NCBI GenBank assembly: GCA_977006965.1
Contig: OZ345364.1
Coordinates: 372,001-436,000, forward strand
DNA from: Phymatolithon calcareum
Lineage: Eukaryota > Rhodophyta > Florideophyceae > Hapalidiales
Direction: 5' to 3'
Length of the DNA: 64,000 nucleotides
Below the pieces are notes generated by a model. The model worked only from the letters and a program-made list of their open reading frames with translations. It made no database searches and was not told where the DNA came from. A program made the position numbers and the translations under genes. How positions within the stretch are numbered: the first letter of the stretch is position 1; each line of letters begins with the position of its first letter. Of the stretch, positions 41,060 to 53,270 are shown one piece after another.

Positions 41060-43885
41060 ATGAAGGGTGGGTGGGTGGTCAACAAAAGAACGCGGGCTGC
41101 CAACTCGAAAAGCTCACCTGTCTAGCCTCCGCCGAGAAATCAGATATCGCACGAGTCCTTTGTGGGAAAAGGACAGCCGGTGTACCAAAAAGCTCCTCAC
41201 GCTGTTCGCTGCCTTACGCGCGGTTCACGTCTCGGTTCAGGCACGTTCCGAAGTGCGTTCCTCCGTGTGAACGCGTCTATAAGCTTGCGATTCGTGTGCT
41301 GGAGATCAAGGTTTAGTGAACAGAACCTGGCGCGAGGGTACTGTACCGACTGCATGGAGAGTGGTGCTGCTCATCGGCATACCCAAACCGAATGATCAAA
41401 ATGCCCTTCGTCCTATTTCACTGTCATCAAATGTCAACCGTATTGCTGAGCGCCTTATCGGATTGCGTTTAACGGAATGGGTGGAATCGAAACTTCCATC
41501 AACACAAGCAGGATTCAGACGGGATAGCAACACCCACGAGCATATAGCCGCTATGGCGCAGCGTACGGCAGACGCATTCTCCTGTCCGCGTAAAAGCGCA
41601 GCCCTGTTCGTGGATTTCAGCGCTGCATACGATCGTGTCGTGATTCCAGCGCTGCTTGTAAAAATGGCGGACCTTAATTGCCCTCCAAATATGCTCTGCT
41701 GGATGCATTAGTACTTGACGGATCGCCGAGCCCGGGGTCGACACATCAACACCGTCCTTCGTTCGCGTGTGCTTGGATGCGGGCTACCCCAAGGGAGCTC
41801 GTTGTCTCCAAATCTTTGGAACTTGTACATATTGGACTTAGATGTACGTCTTGACGATCTTGTTCAATTTAGTTTCGCAGACGATACCTGCTTCCATGCC
41901 ACCGGTAGCACTTGGGATGAAGTCATCTCAAAGCTCAATGAGGCTGCCGAGATACTCTCCGGTTATGCAGCCGTTTGCGAATCAAGGTGAACGCTCGGAA
42001 ATGCAAGGTGCTAGGATTTGCTGCAGGCGGAGGCTTACCGCAGGAAATTATTGACGGTGAAGTCAATATCGATGGCGAGGCAATAGACGCAGTTGCGGCA
42101 TACAAGTTCCTCGGAGTTCATTTCGACCAACGACTGAGCTTCAAATTGCTTTGCCGGGAAGTGAACCAGAAACTCCGGTCCAAGACCAGTCTCATCTGAG
42201 CGCTCGGCGGAACATCTTGGGGCGCGGAATCATCAACGATGGAAGCTTTCCGTAAGAGCAATTGCGAGCCAACTGCGCTATACGGTGCATCAGCTTTCGC
42301 TGTTCACGGCTTCGACGTCCACATCAAGCAAGTGGAAGTCGCTCGGAACGAAGCGGCTCGAGCGTCTAGCGGATGTTTCAAAAGCTACGCCAATTGCCAA
42401 GCTCCGGTCACTGACTGGGATGCGTAGCCTGCGAGCTATTGGAGAGATGCAAGCTAGTCTTGTCATGGACAAAGCACTTCGACTTCTATCGGACACTCCT
42501 GTGGCTCGCACAAGCCAGACAAATATGTTGAGCTCTAGACGCAACGTAGGGTCGTGGAGGGACTCGAGCACCTACCGGCGAAGAAAGGGATCCTTGCGCT
42601 GCCCCGCAATGAGATCCAACCACCAATTCAGAAGGACAGCTCAAGTAACAGGTTTTCAACCTTCACGACTCCTGTTTCGGCGAAGGATGATCCAGAGGAG
42701 AAGCGTACCGCGACAGAAGCTTTTCTTCTAGAGCGAAAGGCAGCACAACCAGACCATATCGAAATATGGACGGACGGAAGTGTCGGAAAAGTACCACATG
42801 AATTTGTCTGCGACCTGAATCATGGAGAACGAGTCTCCGTTAAATGGGATGAAGGTTCGTATACTGCGACGTTGAGCAAATTCAGTCCCTCTCAATACCA
42901 GAACCACGAAGCAGCGAAACGTTTTGAGTCTCGACACAGCCTACAACGACGGAGGCGAGCATGCATACTCAACGACCCCGACCGCCTCGAAACAACGCGT
43001 TACTGTGTGCGACGAAGGCGGTGACACACTCGACATGTATCGTACAATCCCATTCCAGGTCGGCGGAGCTGGGATTCTGATTTTGCGCGGCGAAGAAACT
43101 GTTATAGAAGAAGCGCTGGCCGTTGGGGCTGTCGGCCCTTCATTTGACGCGGAGGCATTTGCCGCTGTACAGGCCTTCCAAGCAACGTTAACGCTACAAC
43201 TTTCCCGCAGCAGCACTATCAAATGGTTCACTGACAGATGTAGCTGCATAGACGCGCACAACGGACAACCGCGGATGTTTGGTGACATGGTCCGGAATCT
43301 ATGGAACCTTATGGAACGGTTATTTTCACGCGAGATTCAGATAGAGTGTGTTTGGATACCGAGTCACTGCGGCGTCGCGAAGAATGAGGCTGCTGAGGAA
43401 CTTGCGCGACGGGGAATTTCGGAACCGAGTCCGGAGTTGCACAAAGCGATACCTCTCACTTTGGAAGCGGCACGATCCATCATCAAGCCGCCCTGTATAA
43501 GCAAACCAGTGACCCTTCCTACGCTTCCGAAAGATCTGCACATCTCGCAGAGACGTGCAGAGGTGGTACTTCACCAGCTCATAGTGAACTGCAGCCCTAT
43601 TGTGGCAAGCTTTCACCATGGACACAGCGAGAATGAACCGCTTCTCTACGACCCAGTATGCAAGATGTTCCCATATGGCGTCAAGGAGACAGTGGAGCAC
43701 CTCATCCTACACTGTTCTGGTAGGACTGCCTCTCGACAAAAGTTCATCGGAAGAGTGCGAGACAAAACGGTAGAAAATCTGTGCAGGGAGAGACCCGTAG
43801 AGATACTTCAATATTTGAACAATGAGAACTTACTCTAGGGTTAGTTCTGGCGTTAATTAACGCATTCTGCATTAAAAAAAGAAAG
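41060..43885 (+). mobile_element. LINE-H: RT plus RNase H retrotransposon, inactive
   Basis: RT motifs run from about 41340 (VPTAWRVVLLIGIPKP, RPISLSSN, AGFRRDSNTHEH, ALFVDFSAAYDRV) across a stop at 41709-41711 to GLPQGSSLSPNLWN and FSFADDTCF (catalytic ADD), then a frameshift near 41985 and FLGVHFDQRL. After further breaks, 42924-43838 encodes an RNase H-like domain: IKWFTDRCSCIDA, then IECVWIPSHCGVAKNEAAEELARRG, closing with a Cys/His knuckle-like tail (CKMFPYGVKETVEHLILHC). This layout is typical of I/Ingi-type LINEs. The endonuclease and 5' end are missing. It is the only RNase H-bearing element in the window. Confidence 0.85.
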
Positions 43886-45039
43886 GTTTCTTCAGCGTCT
43901 TGCTTGATATAGAGATTTCGATCGGCTAGGCTCGAACTCTAGAGCAGTTGCTGGCGACTTTGCGCGCCCGTGGGACTGTCGTGCAAGCTTTTGACTCTGC
44001 GCTGTGTGGCGCCGCGTTTTCAGCCGCTGGCGGGTGTGCGCACCAGTGAATATGACGAACAAATTATCGGCCGGTCGCAGCGCGGCGCCGCGTGGTGCTA
44101 CCTGATGAGAGGGTCGCATTGAGAGCTTCTGGAAGGCGTTCTTGGCTCGGTCGTCGTGCACCTGACGGTTTTTCCAGGCGGCCACCGGTTGTGGCGGCCA
44201 GGCGCTATCGGGCGACTTAGGTTGTCGCGGGAGTGTCTTTGCGCGAAGCGGCTTCTCGAATGCCGCTGGTTGCGCCTCGAGACGGTGTCGAACGACTTGG
44301 CTCGGCATGGGAATCGCGCGTGCGCCGCCGCTCCTTGATTGCCACTGGTTGCGGCTCCAAGACAGTCTTTGGTATTGCCGATTAACGCTCGAATGTCATC
44401 GCGGGTGGTCGCTTTCCGGCTGCCACCGACTGTGGCGCCGAGACATAACAATGGGTATCGATCCATGGGGGTCACCGGTGGTACTTATCTTGTAGAGTTG
44501 TGCATGCCATCATCGGTGGTCTGCACGCAGAGTATGATCTCAAGAGGTAGGTGATGGCAGGTGGGCAAATCTGAGAAGATCGCTGTACCTCCGCACAGTC
44601 TCTGGCCTTGCTGCTCTGACAAAGGGTGTTCTTCGAAAAGGGTATTCAGGTCCAACATTGACATTGCATCTCCGATTGGCTTGGTGGTGGGAAGTCAGCC
44701 TTTGTCGCGTCACTCCCCTCTTGGGTGTCTGGATTCTCTCTTAGCATTCGTTCGTTCCGGTCCTTAGCTCTGCCCCCCCACGTTTATCTTGCCCACCAGG
44801 AAACTCTTCCTAGTAATTTTCTTCGTTGGTTGCCTCTTAAGGCACTGCGAGCCTGTTCGAGCTAGCATCCTGCAGGAGTAACTTCAGAGGGCACGGCTCA
44901 GTCACTGCTGGGTAAAATGACTATGACTAAATTCGCTAAATGGTCACTAAAAGTGGCTGAAAGTCAATGCATTCCTGAATACAGGTGCACTTACGGCCTT
45001 ATAGAGAGCCTTTGGGATACACAAGAATGTTACACAGGA
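43886..45039. other. GC-rich degenerate repeat region, no gene recognised
   Basis: 43890-44480 is GC-rich. Four imperfect blocks like GCCACYGGTTGTGGCG recur at about 44176, 44261, 44337 and 44418 (spacing roughly 80 bp), suggesting an old minisatellite. Long frames exist on both strands for compositional reasons. 44560-45039 shows nothing recognisable. Confidence 0.4.
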
Positions 45040-46354
45040 GGAAAACAATCGCCCGATATCCTTAATTAGCCAAGCAAGAAAATTGTAGAGACGGCAATCG
45101 ATAACAGGCTGCGCAAGGAATACGATTACCACTGGTACTAGCTCGGCTTCCAAAAGGGAAAGGCACAGAAATGTCCATTCAAAAAGCCACGGAGCTGTTG
45201 AAAGGAGGCCAAAGATACGTAGTAGTCTTGGACCTGAAAACAGCCTAAGACACAGTTCCGAGAAAATAATTAGTGAATCGAATGAGACAAGTGCTTCATC
45301 CCGAGGTCTGCGCTATGGCAAAAGAAGTTCTGGCACCCTCGTGGATTTGAACAATTGGGGCTGCCGACAAGAAATGGCTTTTATTGGTCAAGGGTGTATC
45401 TTAAGTGTCCTCCCCTCAGCCCGAATCTGTAGAACAGTTTTATCAAAGAATTGGGCCGACGTCCCTTCGATCCTCTTCGCAGACGACGTAATTCTCCTAG
45501 CGAAATTACCCTCTGCTCTGCAGAGATTGCTAGACAAAGCCACTCAATGGGCCCAAGAACGCGGGATGACATGGAACACGAAACAAGGAAAAAGCGAGAT
45601 ACTTGAATCGGATGAGACAGCGGGCGTGACATTCCAGCTGGCAAATAAGGCCCTCACAACTGTCGCGGAAGTCACCTACCTCGGATTATCCCTAGGACCA
45701 GAGGGGGTTACAGATACACTGATGTTGCAACGCCTCAAGAAGGCAAAGACCGCTCTGTACGAGCTGCGTGCAGTAGGGGTATTCAAGAAGGGAATTGGCA
45801 TACATAAATGCATCCAAGTATACAAGGCATTAATCCAGCCACGTTGCTAGTACTGAGGTGAGGGATCACTCGGATATCCCCAGTGTCCTTCGTGAAGAAG
45901 ACTTACTCTCCGCTTCACGGCATAGAGAGTTCCTTCTTTCCAAACAAGAGACTCACAGGAGCTCTTGTTCGGAGAGAACTACGAAGCAAGAATGTTTTGA
46001 GTAGCCAGACGACTTTAGCTTAAAGATTATCGCAAGAGCTGCCCCGTTACTCCAAGGTGAGGCATTAGGAGCTCTCAAAATGAAATCATCGAATATCCCC
46101 AGCCACGTTGGGAGTACGCTATGCACTTAACACCGTGGACAGAAAATGTCCAGAACACGGTCAAGGAATTTGAACAAACGTTTTTCAGACAAGTCTTCGG
46201 GCCACTGGCACGAGGAAAGTCTGATAGACTCCACCTGCTATGTCGAATCCAAGCTTCTTCCCATCGACGGGAAATACTAGGTTTCAAGATGTTGAAAAGG
46301 ACCATGGCGAAAGAAGGAAAGTTTCTGGAGGAACCGCCAGACAGAAGAAACCCG
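45040..46354 (+). mobile_element. LINE-B copy 1, RT fragment
   Basis: RT blocks IVETAIDNRLRKEYDY, QKGKGTEMSIQKATELL and VVLDLKTA (stop codons follow), then ILFADDVILLAK, LGLSLGPEGVTDT and YKALIQPR. After a LINE-A interruption at 45847-46098 it resumes with AMHLTPWTENVQNTV and RQVFGPLARGKSDRLHLLCR. It is very similar to copy 2 directly downstream. Several stops and frameshifts. Confidence 0.85.
45835..46110 (+). mobile_element. LINE-A 3' fragment nested in LINE-B copy 1
   Basis: A 252-bp insert (45847-46098) between 12-bp repeats CCAGCCACGTTG (45835-45846, 46099-46110). It ends in TCATCGAATATCC, the family-A terminus. Confidence 0.9.
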
Positions 46355-47799
46355 GATCCTCAAGGCTGCATACGACACCGTCCCAAGAGAATATCTGGTG
46401 GCCAGAATGAGACAGGTACTGCCACCAAAGCTATGCGCTATGACAGAAGCATTCTTGACACCGTCCTGAGTGTCAACCATCGGAGATTCTGATAAGAACT
46501 GGTTTCTAGTGGACAGAGGAGTACCACAGGGGTCCCCTCTCAGTCCAAGTCTATACAACATCTTCATGGATGAGTTTGCGGAACGCATGGGAGCAGTGCC
46601 CAGAGATTGGGCCGACGTTCCTTCAATCCTCTTCGCAGACGACGTAATTCTCCTAGCGAAATCACCTTCCGCTCTGCAGGGATTGCTAGACAAAGCCACT
46701 CAATGGGCCCAAGAACGCGGGATGACATGGAACACGAAACAAGGAAAAAGCGAGATACTTGAATCGGATGAGACAGCGGGCGTGACATTCCAGCTGGCTA
46801 ATAAAGCCCTCGCACATGTCGCGGAAGTCACCTACCTCGGATTATCCCTAGGACCAGAGGGGGTTACAGATACACTGATTTTGCAACGCCTCAAGAAGGC
46901 TAGGATCGCTCTGTACGAGCTGCGTGCAGTAGGGGTATTCAAGAAGGGAATTGGCATACATAAATGCATCCAAGTATACAAGGCATTAATCCAGCCACGC
47001 TGGGAGTACGCTATGCACGTAACACCGTGGACAGAAAATGTCCAGAGCGCGGTCAAGGAAGTTGAACAAACGTTTTTCAGACAAGTCTTTGGGCCACTGG
47101 CACGAGGAAAGACGGATAGACTTCGCCTAATATGTCGAATCCAATCTGCTTCCCATCGACGGGAAATACTAGCTTTCAAGATGCTGAAAAGAACCATGGC
47201 GAAGAAAGAAAAGTTTCTGATGCAAATACCAGAGAGAAGAAATTCAGAAGAGCTTCAAGCCACAAGCAACGACATCACATCGATGGAAACCAGAGAACCG
47301 TTTGATGAAGCGATGAAGCACATAATAGCGAACCAATCTGCAGAAGAAAGGAGAGGGCCTTGAATAAAAGAGAAAGAGGAAAATTCCGTACGACAAGACA
47401 AGAGAAATCCCTGCAATACTCAAATTTCCACAACTGAAACACAGGCAACTGGCGGTTCAGTACGCCTTTGGAAGATTTCCCCAAGTGTCTACCACACTGA
47501 TGGCAATTAGATTCGGAAACAAAGTCAGACAGCACATGGAGACCCTGGATCGCAACTTGTCAGCCTATGAACTCAAGGAAGACGACAGAGCGGCAACTGA
47601 GAAGGCATTAGATGACCTTTTGCTCTTCAGCAAAAGCATCATCGAGAGTATGCAGCACGAAGAAGACCTGTACTGAAAGAAGAAGCGACGCCTCGAAACT
47701 GCTATGAAGAGCCATCAAAAACAACCGAGTACATGCTAAGGGCTCAGATAGAATACGAGACATAAGAGTAGAGCCACCCTACTGAGGGTAGGACCTAAG
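46355..47799 (+). mobile_element. LINE-B copy 2, longest RT reading frame
   Basis: A 297-codon open stretch (46470-47363) covers RT block B' (VPQGSPLSPSLYNIFMDEF), the catalytic FADDVILLAK, the thumb (LGLSLGPEGVTDT) and the post-RT helices (QTFFRQVFGPLARGK). One frameshift later, 47430-47676 gives the C-terminal domain (LKHRQLAVQYAFGRFPQVST ... LLLFSKSIIESM). The N-terminal RT part (AYDTVPREYLVARM) lies before a stop near 46470. Retroelement enzyme, inactive. Closely matches copy 1, so the pair looks like a tandem duplication. Confidence 0.85.
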
Positions 47800-48335
47800 G
47801 AAGCCTTCTTCTATCGGCAAAGACAACAGCGGGACTACAGAGACTGTTAAATATTGCATCGAAATGGGCAAGGGACAGGCAGATGGTTTGGAACGCGAAA
47901 GCTGGGAAGAGCGAAGTACTTCTCTCGGAAGACACAAGATCACCCATTTTCAAGCTTGCAGGGAAAACGTTGACAAAGGTCAAAGAAGTCTCATACCTTG
48001 GCATCTCACTCAGGGGATATTTGATGATTTTATTTTTGAGAGCTCCCAAAGCCTCACCTTGGAGTAACGGGGCAGCTCTTGCATAATCTCTACGCTAAAG
48101 TCATCTGGCTGCTTAAAACGTTCTTGATTCGTAATTCTCTCCCAACAAGAGCTCCTGTGAGTCTCTTGCACTCAAACTCAATTTCTGTACTCAACTTCGA
48201 TGACGCTAGAGTACGTTGTAAGGCGACTAGTTCGATCACCGCGGTAATCCCACAGTAAGCACCCAACACTGATTTCCTCCAAAGGGGTGCTCGGTTGAAT
48301 GTCAACCCTAGTGTCTATGTGCCGGGAATTTTTCC

Positions 48336-48573
48336 TCAATTGAGAACAAGGACAGGGGAGTAACTTTCCCCCTCGAGGTCCCGAAGGAGACCAGAGGTGG
48401 GTTTTTGTAGTCCACTGAGTCGTGTCACACCAACAAGAAAAGAAAACCCCTTCAGGACAGAATCTAGCCAAAACCCCTTGGCCTTAGGAAAGTTGCCCCG
48501 AGCGTCAGCAGATGCGTTGGTAACTTTTAAATAAAAATCTACCTTTCTTCTTCTTCTTCTTCAATTGAGAACA
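48336..48573 (+). mobile_element. LINE-C 3' UTR nested in PB3
   Basis: A 212-bp insert (48349-48560) between 13-bp repeats TCAATTGAGAACA (48336-48348, 48561-48573). Ends GGTAACTTTTAAATAAAAATC and (TTC)n. Confidence 0.9.
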
Positions 48574-49124
48574 TATTTTTCCTCAATTGAGGGCGGAAAA
48601 ACATTTAATTTTTGGAAACGAAAGCTACTCATTGTGAGGCCCGTCAAAAGCGTCAAGCTCATGAATGTCTTCAACGTGCTTCGTGAAACAGTTCCTACCG
48701 GTAGAAGCGCTACAAATATATAGTGTGGCACTTTCACGCGTATTAGAGTATGAGCACAAGAGGGTTGTCGGCTCGAATTTGCGAACTCTGCAGTTGTTTT
48801 GAACAGCACAAGTAGTCACCACGACATCCCCAGTCCTCCTTTTCTTTTTCTTGGGAGTTAAGTAGGTTCTAACACTGCTCCCGATTGCAAATATATGTTC
48901 TTTAGCGACTAAACGTGGACGATTAATGTGCATGGCACATGTGTTATCGACGAGTTGCTCGAACAGACTTGACAATACCTTCGCTGCGTCATGTGCTGCT
49001 GACCCTCTGCACGGGCACCTGAGAATAAAATTCATCTGACAATCATGCAAATTGCAAGAAGAGTTTGATGACTCCTATGAACTATAGTCGCACTTGTTGA
49101 AGATGCAGGATTATCGCACTTCTG

Positions 49125-49434
49125 CCACTCGCCGAGTTCAACCGAGCACCCCTTTGGAGGAAATCAGTGTTGGGTGCGTACTGTGGGATTACCGCGGTGG
49201 TCGAACTAGTCGCCTTACAACGTACTCTAGCGTCATCGAAGATGAGTACAGAAATTGAGTTTGAGTGCAAGAGACTTACCGGAGCTCTTGTTGGGAGAGA
49301 ATTACGAATCAAGAACGTTTTGAGCAGCCAGATGACTATAGCGTAGAGATTATGCAAGAGCTGCCCCGTTACTCCAAGGTGAGGCTTTGGGAGCTCTCAA
49401 AAATAAAATCATCAAATATCCCCACTCGCCGAGT
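49125..49434 (+). mobile_element. LINE-A 3' fragment nested in PB3
   Basis: A 284-bp insert (49138-49421) between 13-bp repeats CCACTCGCCGAGT (49125-49137, 49422-49434). Encodes the C-terminal family-A block with two or more frame breaks and ends TCATCAAATATC. Confidence 0.9.
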
Positions 49435-50065
49435 GCTGTAACTCTTAACCGTTTTCCGGTTAGTGACCTCCGTTCCCATACCAACGGGATATGGACTCAC
49501 AGAAGCATCTCAGGTCCGACGGAGGCACAGTGCGCTTTCTGGGGTCAGATATGGCATCGACAGAATCTTGACCTAGCGACCAGCGGTGCTGCGCAGACTA
49601 TATGTTCTACTTGGTTGCGCAGTGAATGATATTCACTGGAAGTGTTCGGCGAGCGGCATACCAGTATTTGAAGAAGAAGGATTGTTGAGATACTTAATTG
49701 GCCTTGTTGCCCTCCAAAAATTGCTCTCGGCGCTGAGCTCAACTCTTGTCATGAGGGTAATTATTCCGAAAAAACTCAATCAGCTCTGTCAATGTAGACT
49801 CTTCTTTTCCAATTATTCTCAGCATAGCGAACGCTAGAGCAGAAAAAAATTTCCCATGTGAACTTGGAGAAAAATCTTCATGACGCAATCTTACTTCGTA
49901 TGAATACCAATACCATCATTTTCTGACAAGATGTCTCTGGTAAGAGTGCAAAGTCTCCAGAACTGAGAGGAAACTTAGACCCTATTCGGTCCTGAAGATT
50001 GGCGCTCGTACCATGGTTCCCCAAAAGCGACAATATTCGGCTCGCGGTCAGGCACGACGACATCA

Positions 50066-50843
50066 AGCTCGTTTTGTGATTTTTTTTGAATTTTGAATTT
50101 GTTAAACGCCCTCAGAAACACTCATAAGACTGTAAGGGAGATGCGTTTCAGATGCTACTACCTTGGTAGCTCCATTAAAGACCGCAAAAGCTCGTTGCTA
50201 TCGTCGTAGCCCTAGCTGCAAAAACCCTCCTCCAGAGAAGGTGGAGGGAAAAGCTTAGAGTCCACTTGTCCTGTTCGTAGGAAACTCAGCGTCGCCGTTC
50301 TATTTTGTCTTGGTCTATTCCATGTCGTCATAAAAGACGATTGTGAGGAATAGTACTTTGTCAAGTGCCTTTTCAGTCTCACTAGTCTCCTTTTCTGTTA
50401 GTCGATATCTTTGAAGGTACACTTCGAGCTTGTTCATGAGAGTTGGTACGATTTCACCGAATTTGTCTTCCAGAAGTGTGGTACTCAACGGGGGAAAACG
50501 TCCGAATGCTCATTTAATCGCCAATTGGCGGTGACGTGCTTTCGGTAGTCTGATGATGGCGGGAGTAGACCCGGGAATATCATAAGGAATATTCCTCTTT
50601 CTGCTCGCCTCCAAGCCTTCTCCTTCGTCTTTAAAGAGCATGTCCCTCAACGATTTTGCTGAAACTCGCTGCTTAAGATAGGTTAGTGCCGTCTCGAATA
50701 GGTCGTGATGTAACATTGATGATATGTCACGACACACCCATTGCAATTCCTCAACGTCTCTTTCCTCTCTTGGGACTGCGAGCAAGCCCATTTTCCTTGT
50801 TCTGGCTCGTTCAAGCATTCGTAACGCTAGCTCGTTTTGTGAT
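50066..50843 (-). mobile_element. LINE-F 3' fragment nested in PB3
   Basis: A 748-bp insert (50081-50828) between perfect 15-bp repeats AGCTCGTTTTGTGAT (50066-50080, 50829-50843). The minus strand encodes EERDVEELQWVCRDISSML and STPAIIRLPKARHRQLAIK, then a broken C-terminus and a T-run (A-tail) at the left edge. PB2 shows the uninterrupted target. Confidence 0.92.
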
Positions 50844-53034
50844 GTTTGGTCCCAAGAGCCCTTCAAGACGTAAGAGAGAGCCCGGAAGAGGGCGTTTAGA
50901 GATGGTGAAGGTTTTGTCGATGCTTTTGTGTCTATTTGATGAGCTTCTGATTGTGACTGTGGACGATAAACTGGCGTTTCGCGATGAAGATGGGCGAGGA
51001 TGAGAACTGTAAGCAGTCCTGGGTGGTACTGCGCTTTGCCGGTGTTGGCTCGGTTCAAGGCTGGTGAGCTTCTGCAATGCCATCTTCAGTGTCCCCTATC
51101 TTGACGTTGAACAGGTTGACTGTCTTAAAGTTAGTCTTCTTCGGCGAACGCCAAGCTATGACACATTTTACGCAAAGTGATTTGCTCGCGCGACCATTCA
51201 GCTTTCCTCCAGTACCTCCTGAACGATACCACGCACCCTTTTTTACTTGGAAAAGGCTCCATATTGTCTGGAGCATTCTACGGGACTTGTCACCGATGCT
51301 TCCTTTGTGTGTATGGATGTACCGACCACGCGGGCCCGGACTTTTTCTCGTGGCATGGCAGGTCTGGTACTTCTGGGTGACCACTATATTTTCGTTCTTA
51401 GCGCCAAACGAAGACATTTTACGGTTGTAGTTGCGGTACTCCTCACCCACTACACAAGTTCGGCTTTTCAGTAATGGCGCAGATGATCCGTTCTGCGTTC
51501 GATTTACTAACTTTTCCGAGCTTTTGAATCCGTCTTCATTTGAGGACTGGGTCCTCAATTGAGGACGTTCAGCACATAGACACTAGGCACCTTAAACGTT
51601 TTGTTCTTTCTCCTATGTAAAGGATCCCTGCTAGCTTGCCTTCAATAGGAATCTTCATTGATCTGCCTTCTTCTTCCTTTTCCCATACCTTAATTGTTTC
51701 TTCTCTCCTCCTCGACTTCGTGACAGATCCCTCCTGGGCTTTCTGAAGGGCTTGTCGCAAGTCTTCATACATCTTGAGATATTCCATATCCTTCATTGCT
51801 TCCTTTACGTCCTCATCTCTTCCAACGTACTTTTCTGTTTCTTCAAGGCGCTTTTTGTGTCTTACCAGGCTTAATGCAAACCTTTCTGCTTGATGACGTC
51901 TCCTCATCTTTGGTGGTCCCAGTCGGCACAGAACTCGCATTTGGTCCCGGCGCTGTTCGGCATACTTTCCGAAAGATCTCACTCAGTAATGAGGGAGTTA
52001 CCGACACAAAAATGCTTGAGCGCATCCGACACGCCAAGATCGCGGCATATCAACTGAGGTCCCTGGGTGTCTCGTTGCGAGCACTCAGCCCCTTAAAAGC
52101 AGTGAAGACATACAAGGCGTTGATACAACCAAGATGGGAGTATGCAATGCACCTGACGCCATGGACGCCGAGAGTCCAGACAGCTATCGCAGAAGCGGAG
52201 AAGACATTTTTCGCACAAGTATTCGGTCCAATATCGAAAAACCGCTATGTCAGACTTCGTCTTCTTTGCCGAATTCACAACGCCGAAAACAGGAGACTCG
52301 TTCTAGCACTCAGAATGCTGGAATGGGCCAGATCAAAGTCAAGGAGCCTTCTGGCCGTCCCAATCGAGGAAAGAGATGTGGATGAACTGCAGTGGGTTAG
52401 TCGAGACATATCGGCAATGCTACAGTACGACCTATTCGAGACGGCACTGACTTTCCTCAAGCAGGGAGTTTCAGCAAAATCGTTGAGGACTTTGCTCTTC
52501 AAAGACGAAGGAGACGTCTCGGAGTCCAACAGAAAGAGAAAAATTCCCTTCGATCTGCCGGGGTCTACCCCGGCGATTATCAGACTCTCGAAAACACGGC
52601 ACCGCCAATTAGCGGTAAAGTGGGGATTCGTTCCGTTCCCCCCAATGAGCACATCATTTCTCACAGAAAAGTTCGGTGATACTGTACCGATCCTCATGAG
52701 CAACCTGGAAGAATACCTCGGAAGATATCAACTGACCAAAGAGGAGATTAATTTCACTGAAAAAGCTGTAGACAAGCTACTCTTCTTCACTATCGTCTTT
52801 TACGACGACATGGAATAGGCAAGGCGCCAATTGAGGAAATCTGATCAGTGGACCCCAAGCTTTTCCCTCCGCCCTTTTACGGGAGAGGGTTTTTGCAGCT
52901 AGGGCTACAACGTTAACCCGGGTTACAATATTTGAATATATGATCGAAGCTACAACGTAGCTGCTGAAACGCATCTCCCTTGCAGTCTCATGAGTGTTAC
53001 TGAGGGCGTTTAATAAATTCCAAATTCAAAAAAA

Positions 53035-53270
53035 CCTAAGGAAGCTTTGCCCGTATATTCGCATGACCGTGGGGCTTTAAAAAAATTGCAATAAAAAATA
53101 TTGCATCCATGGAATGCAATCTGAAAGGATACGACAGTTTAGGGACCGAGAAAACCCTAAATGCGCTTATGCTATTCAGAAGGACGATTGGCGAGTGCAT
53201 TTATACGAGCGTCTGCTCTGAAGCGATGACAAGAGAAGTTCAGTACGGGTCCCATAAGACGCGGCGAATA
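53035..53270 (+). mobile_element. LINE-D fragments
   Basis: 53035-53095 is the family-D 3' end (CCTAAGGAAGC, ATATTCGCATGACCGTGGGG and an A-rich run). 53101-53200 encodes LKGYDSLGTEKTLNALMLF, the family-D C-terminal helix. The order is not that of one simple copy, so at least two insertions or a rearrangement are involved. Confidence 0.6.

Larger units (their letters stand above)
48308..51586 (-). mobile_element. piggyBac-like transposon PB3, with three nested LINEs
   Basis: Ends match PB2 (CTAGTGTCTATGTGCCGG at the left, its complement at 51571-51586). The palindromic motif lies at 48334-48345 and 48581-48592 on the left and at 51553-51564 on the right. Subtracting the three LINE insertions and their duplicated targets leaves about 1.99 kb, close to PB2. 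Minus-strand blocks: RGRYIHTHKGSIGDKSRR, KTNFKTVNLFNVKIGDTEDG, then CAVQNNCRVRKFE and YICSASTGRNCFTKHVEDI. Many stops. The LINE-A host sequence is interrupted exactly at CTAG. Confidence 0.68.
48003..51986 (-). mobile_element. LINE-A, split by PB3
   Basis: 11-bp target repeats ATCTCACTCAG lie at 48003-48013 and 51976-51986. Read on the minus strand, 51975-51587 encodes MRRRHQAERFALSLVRHKKR and ERTKRLRCL, and 48307-48014 continues with FNRAPLWRKSVLGAYCG and ECKRLTGALVGRELRIK, then the 3' terminus. The two halves join in the middle of the conserved RLRCLR..FNRAP segment, where PB3 inserted. Confidence 0.9.
47800..53034 (+). mobile_element. LINE-F, host of a four-level transposon nest
   Basis: The left part (47800-48013) encodes WARDRQMVWNAKAGKSEVLL and VSYLGISL. 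The right part (51976-53034) continues directly as NEGVTDTKMLERIRHAK, then YKALIQPRWEYAMHLTPWT, EERDVDELQWVSRDISAML and the C-terminal RHRQLAVKWGFVPFPPMST, ending with a stop at 52818 and a 3' UTR with an A-run at 53034. The last 280 codons are unbroken, so this is one of the younger copies. The gap is filled by LINE-A, which carries PB3 and its three LINE insertions. Confidence 0.88.

Noticed and set aside
43892-44475. Long overlapping frames on both strands as gag-like genes
   Set aside because: Explained by GC-rich low-stop composition and approximate 80-bp repeats; no zinc knuckle or start context.
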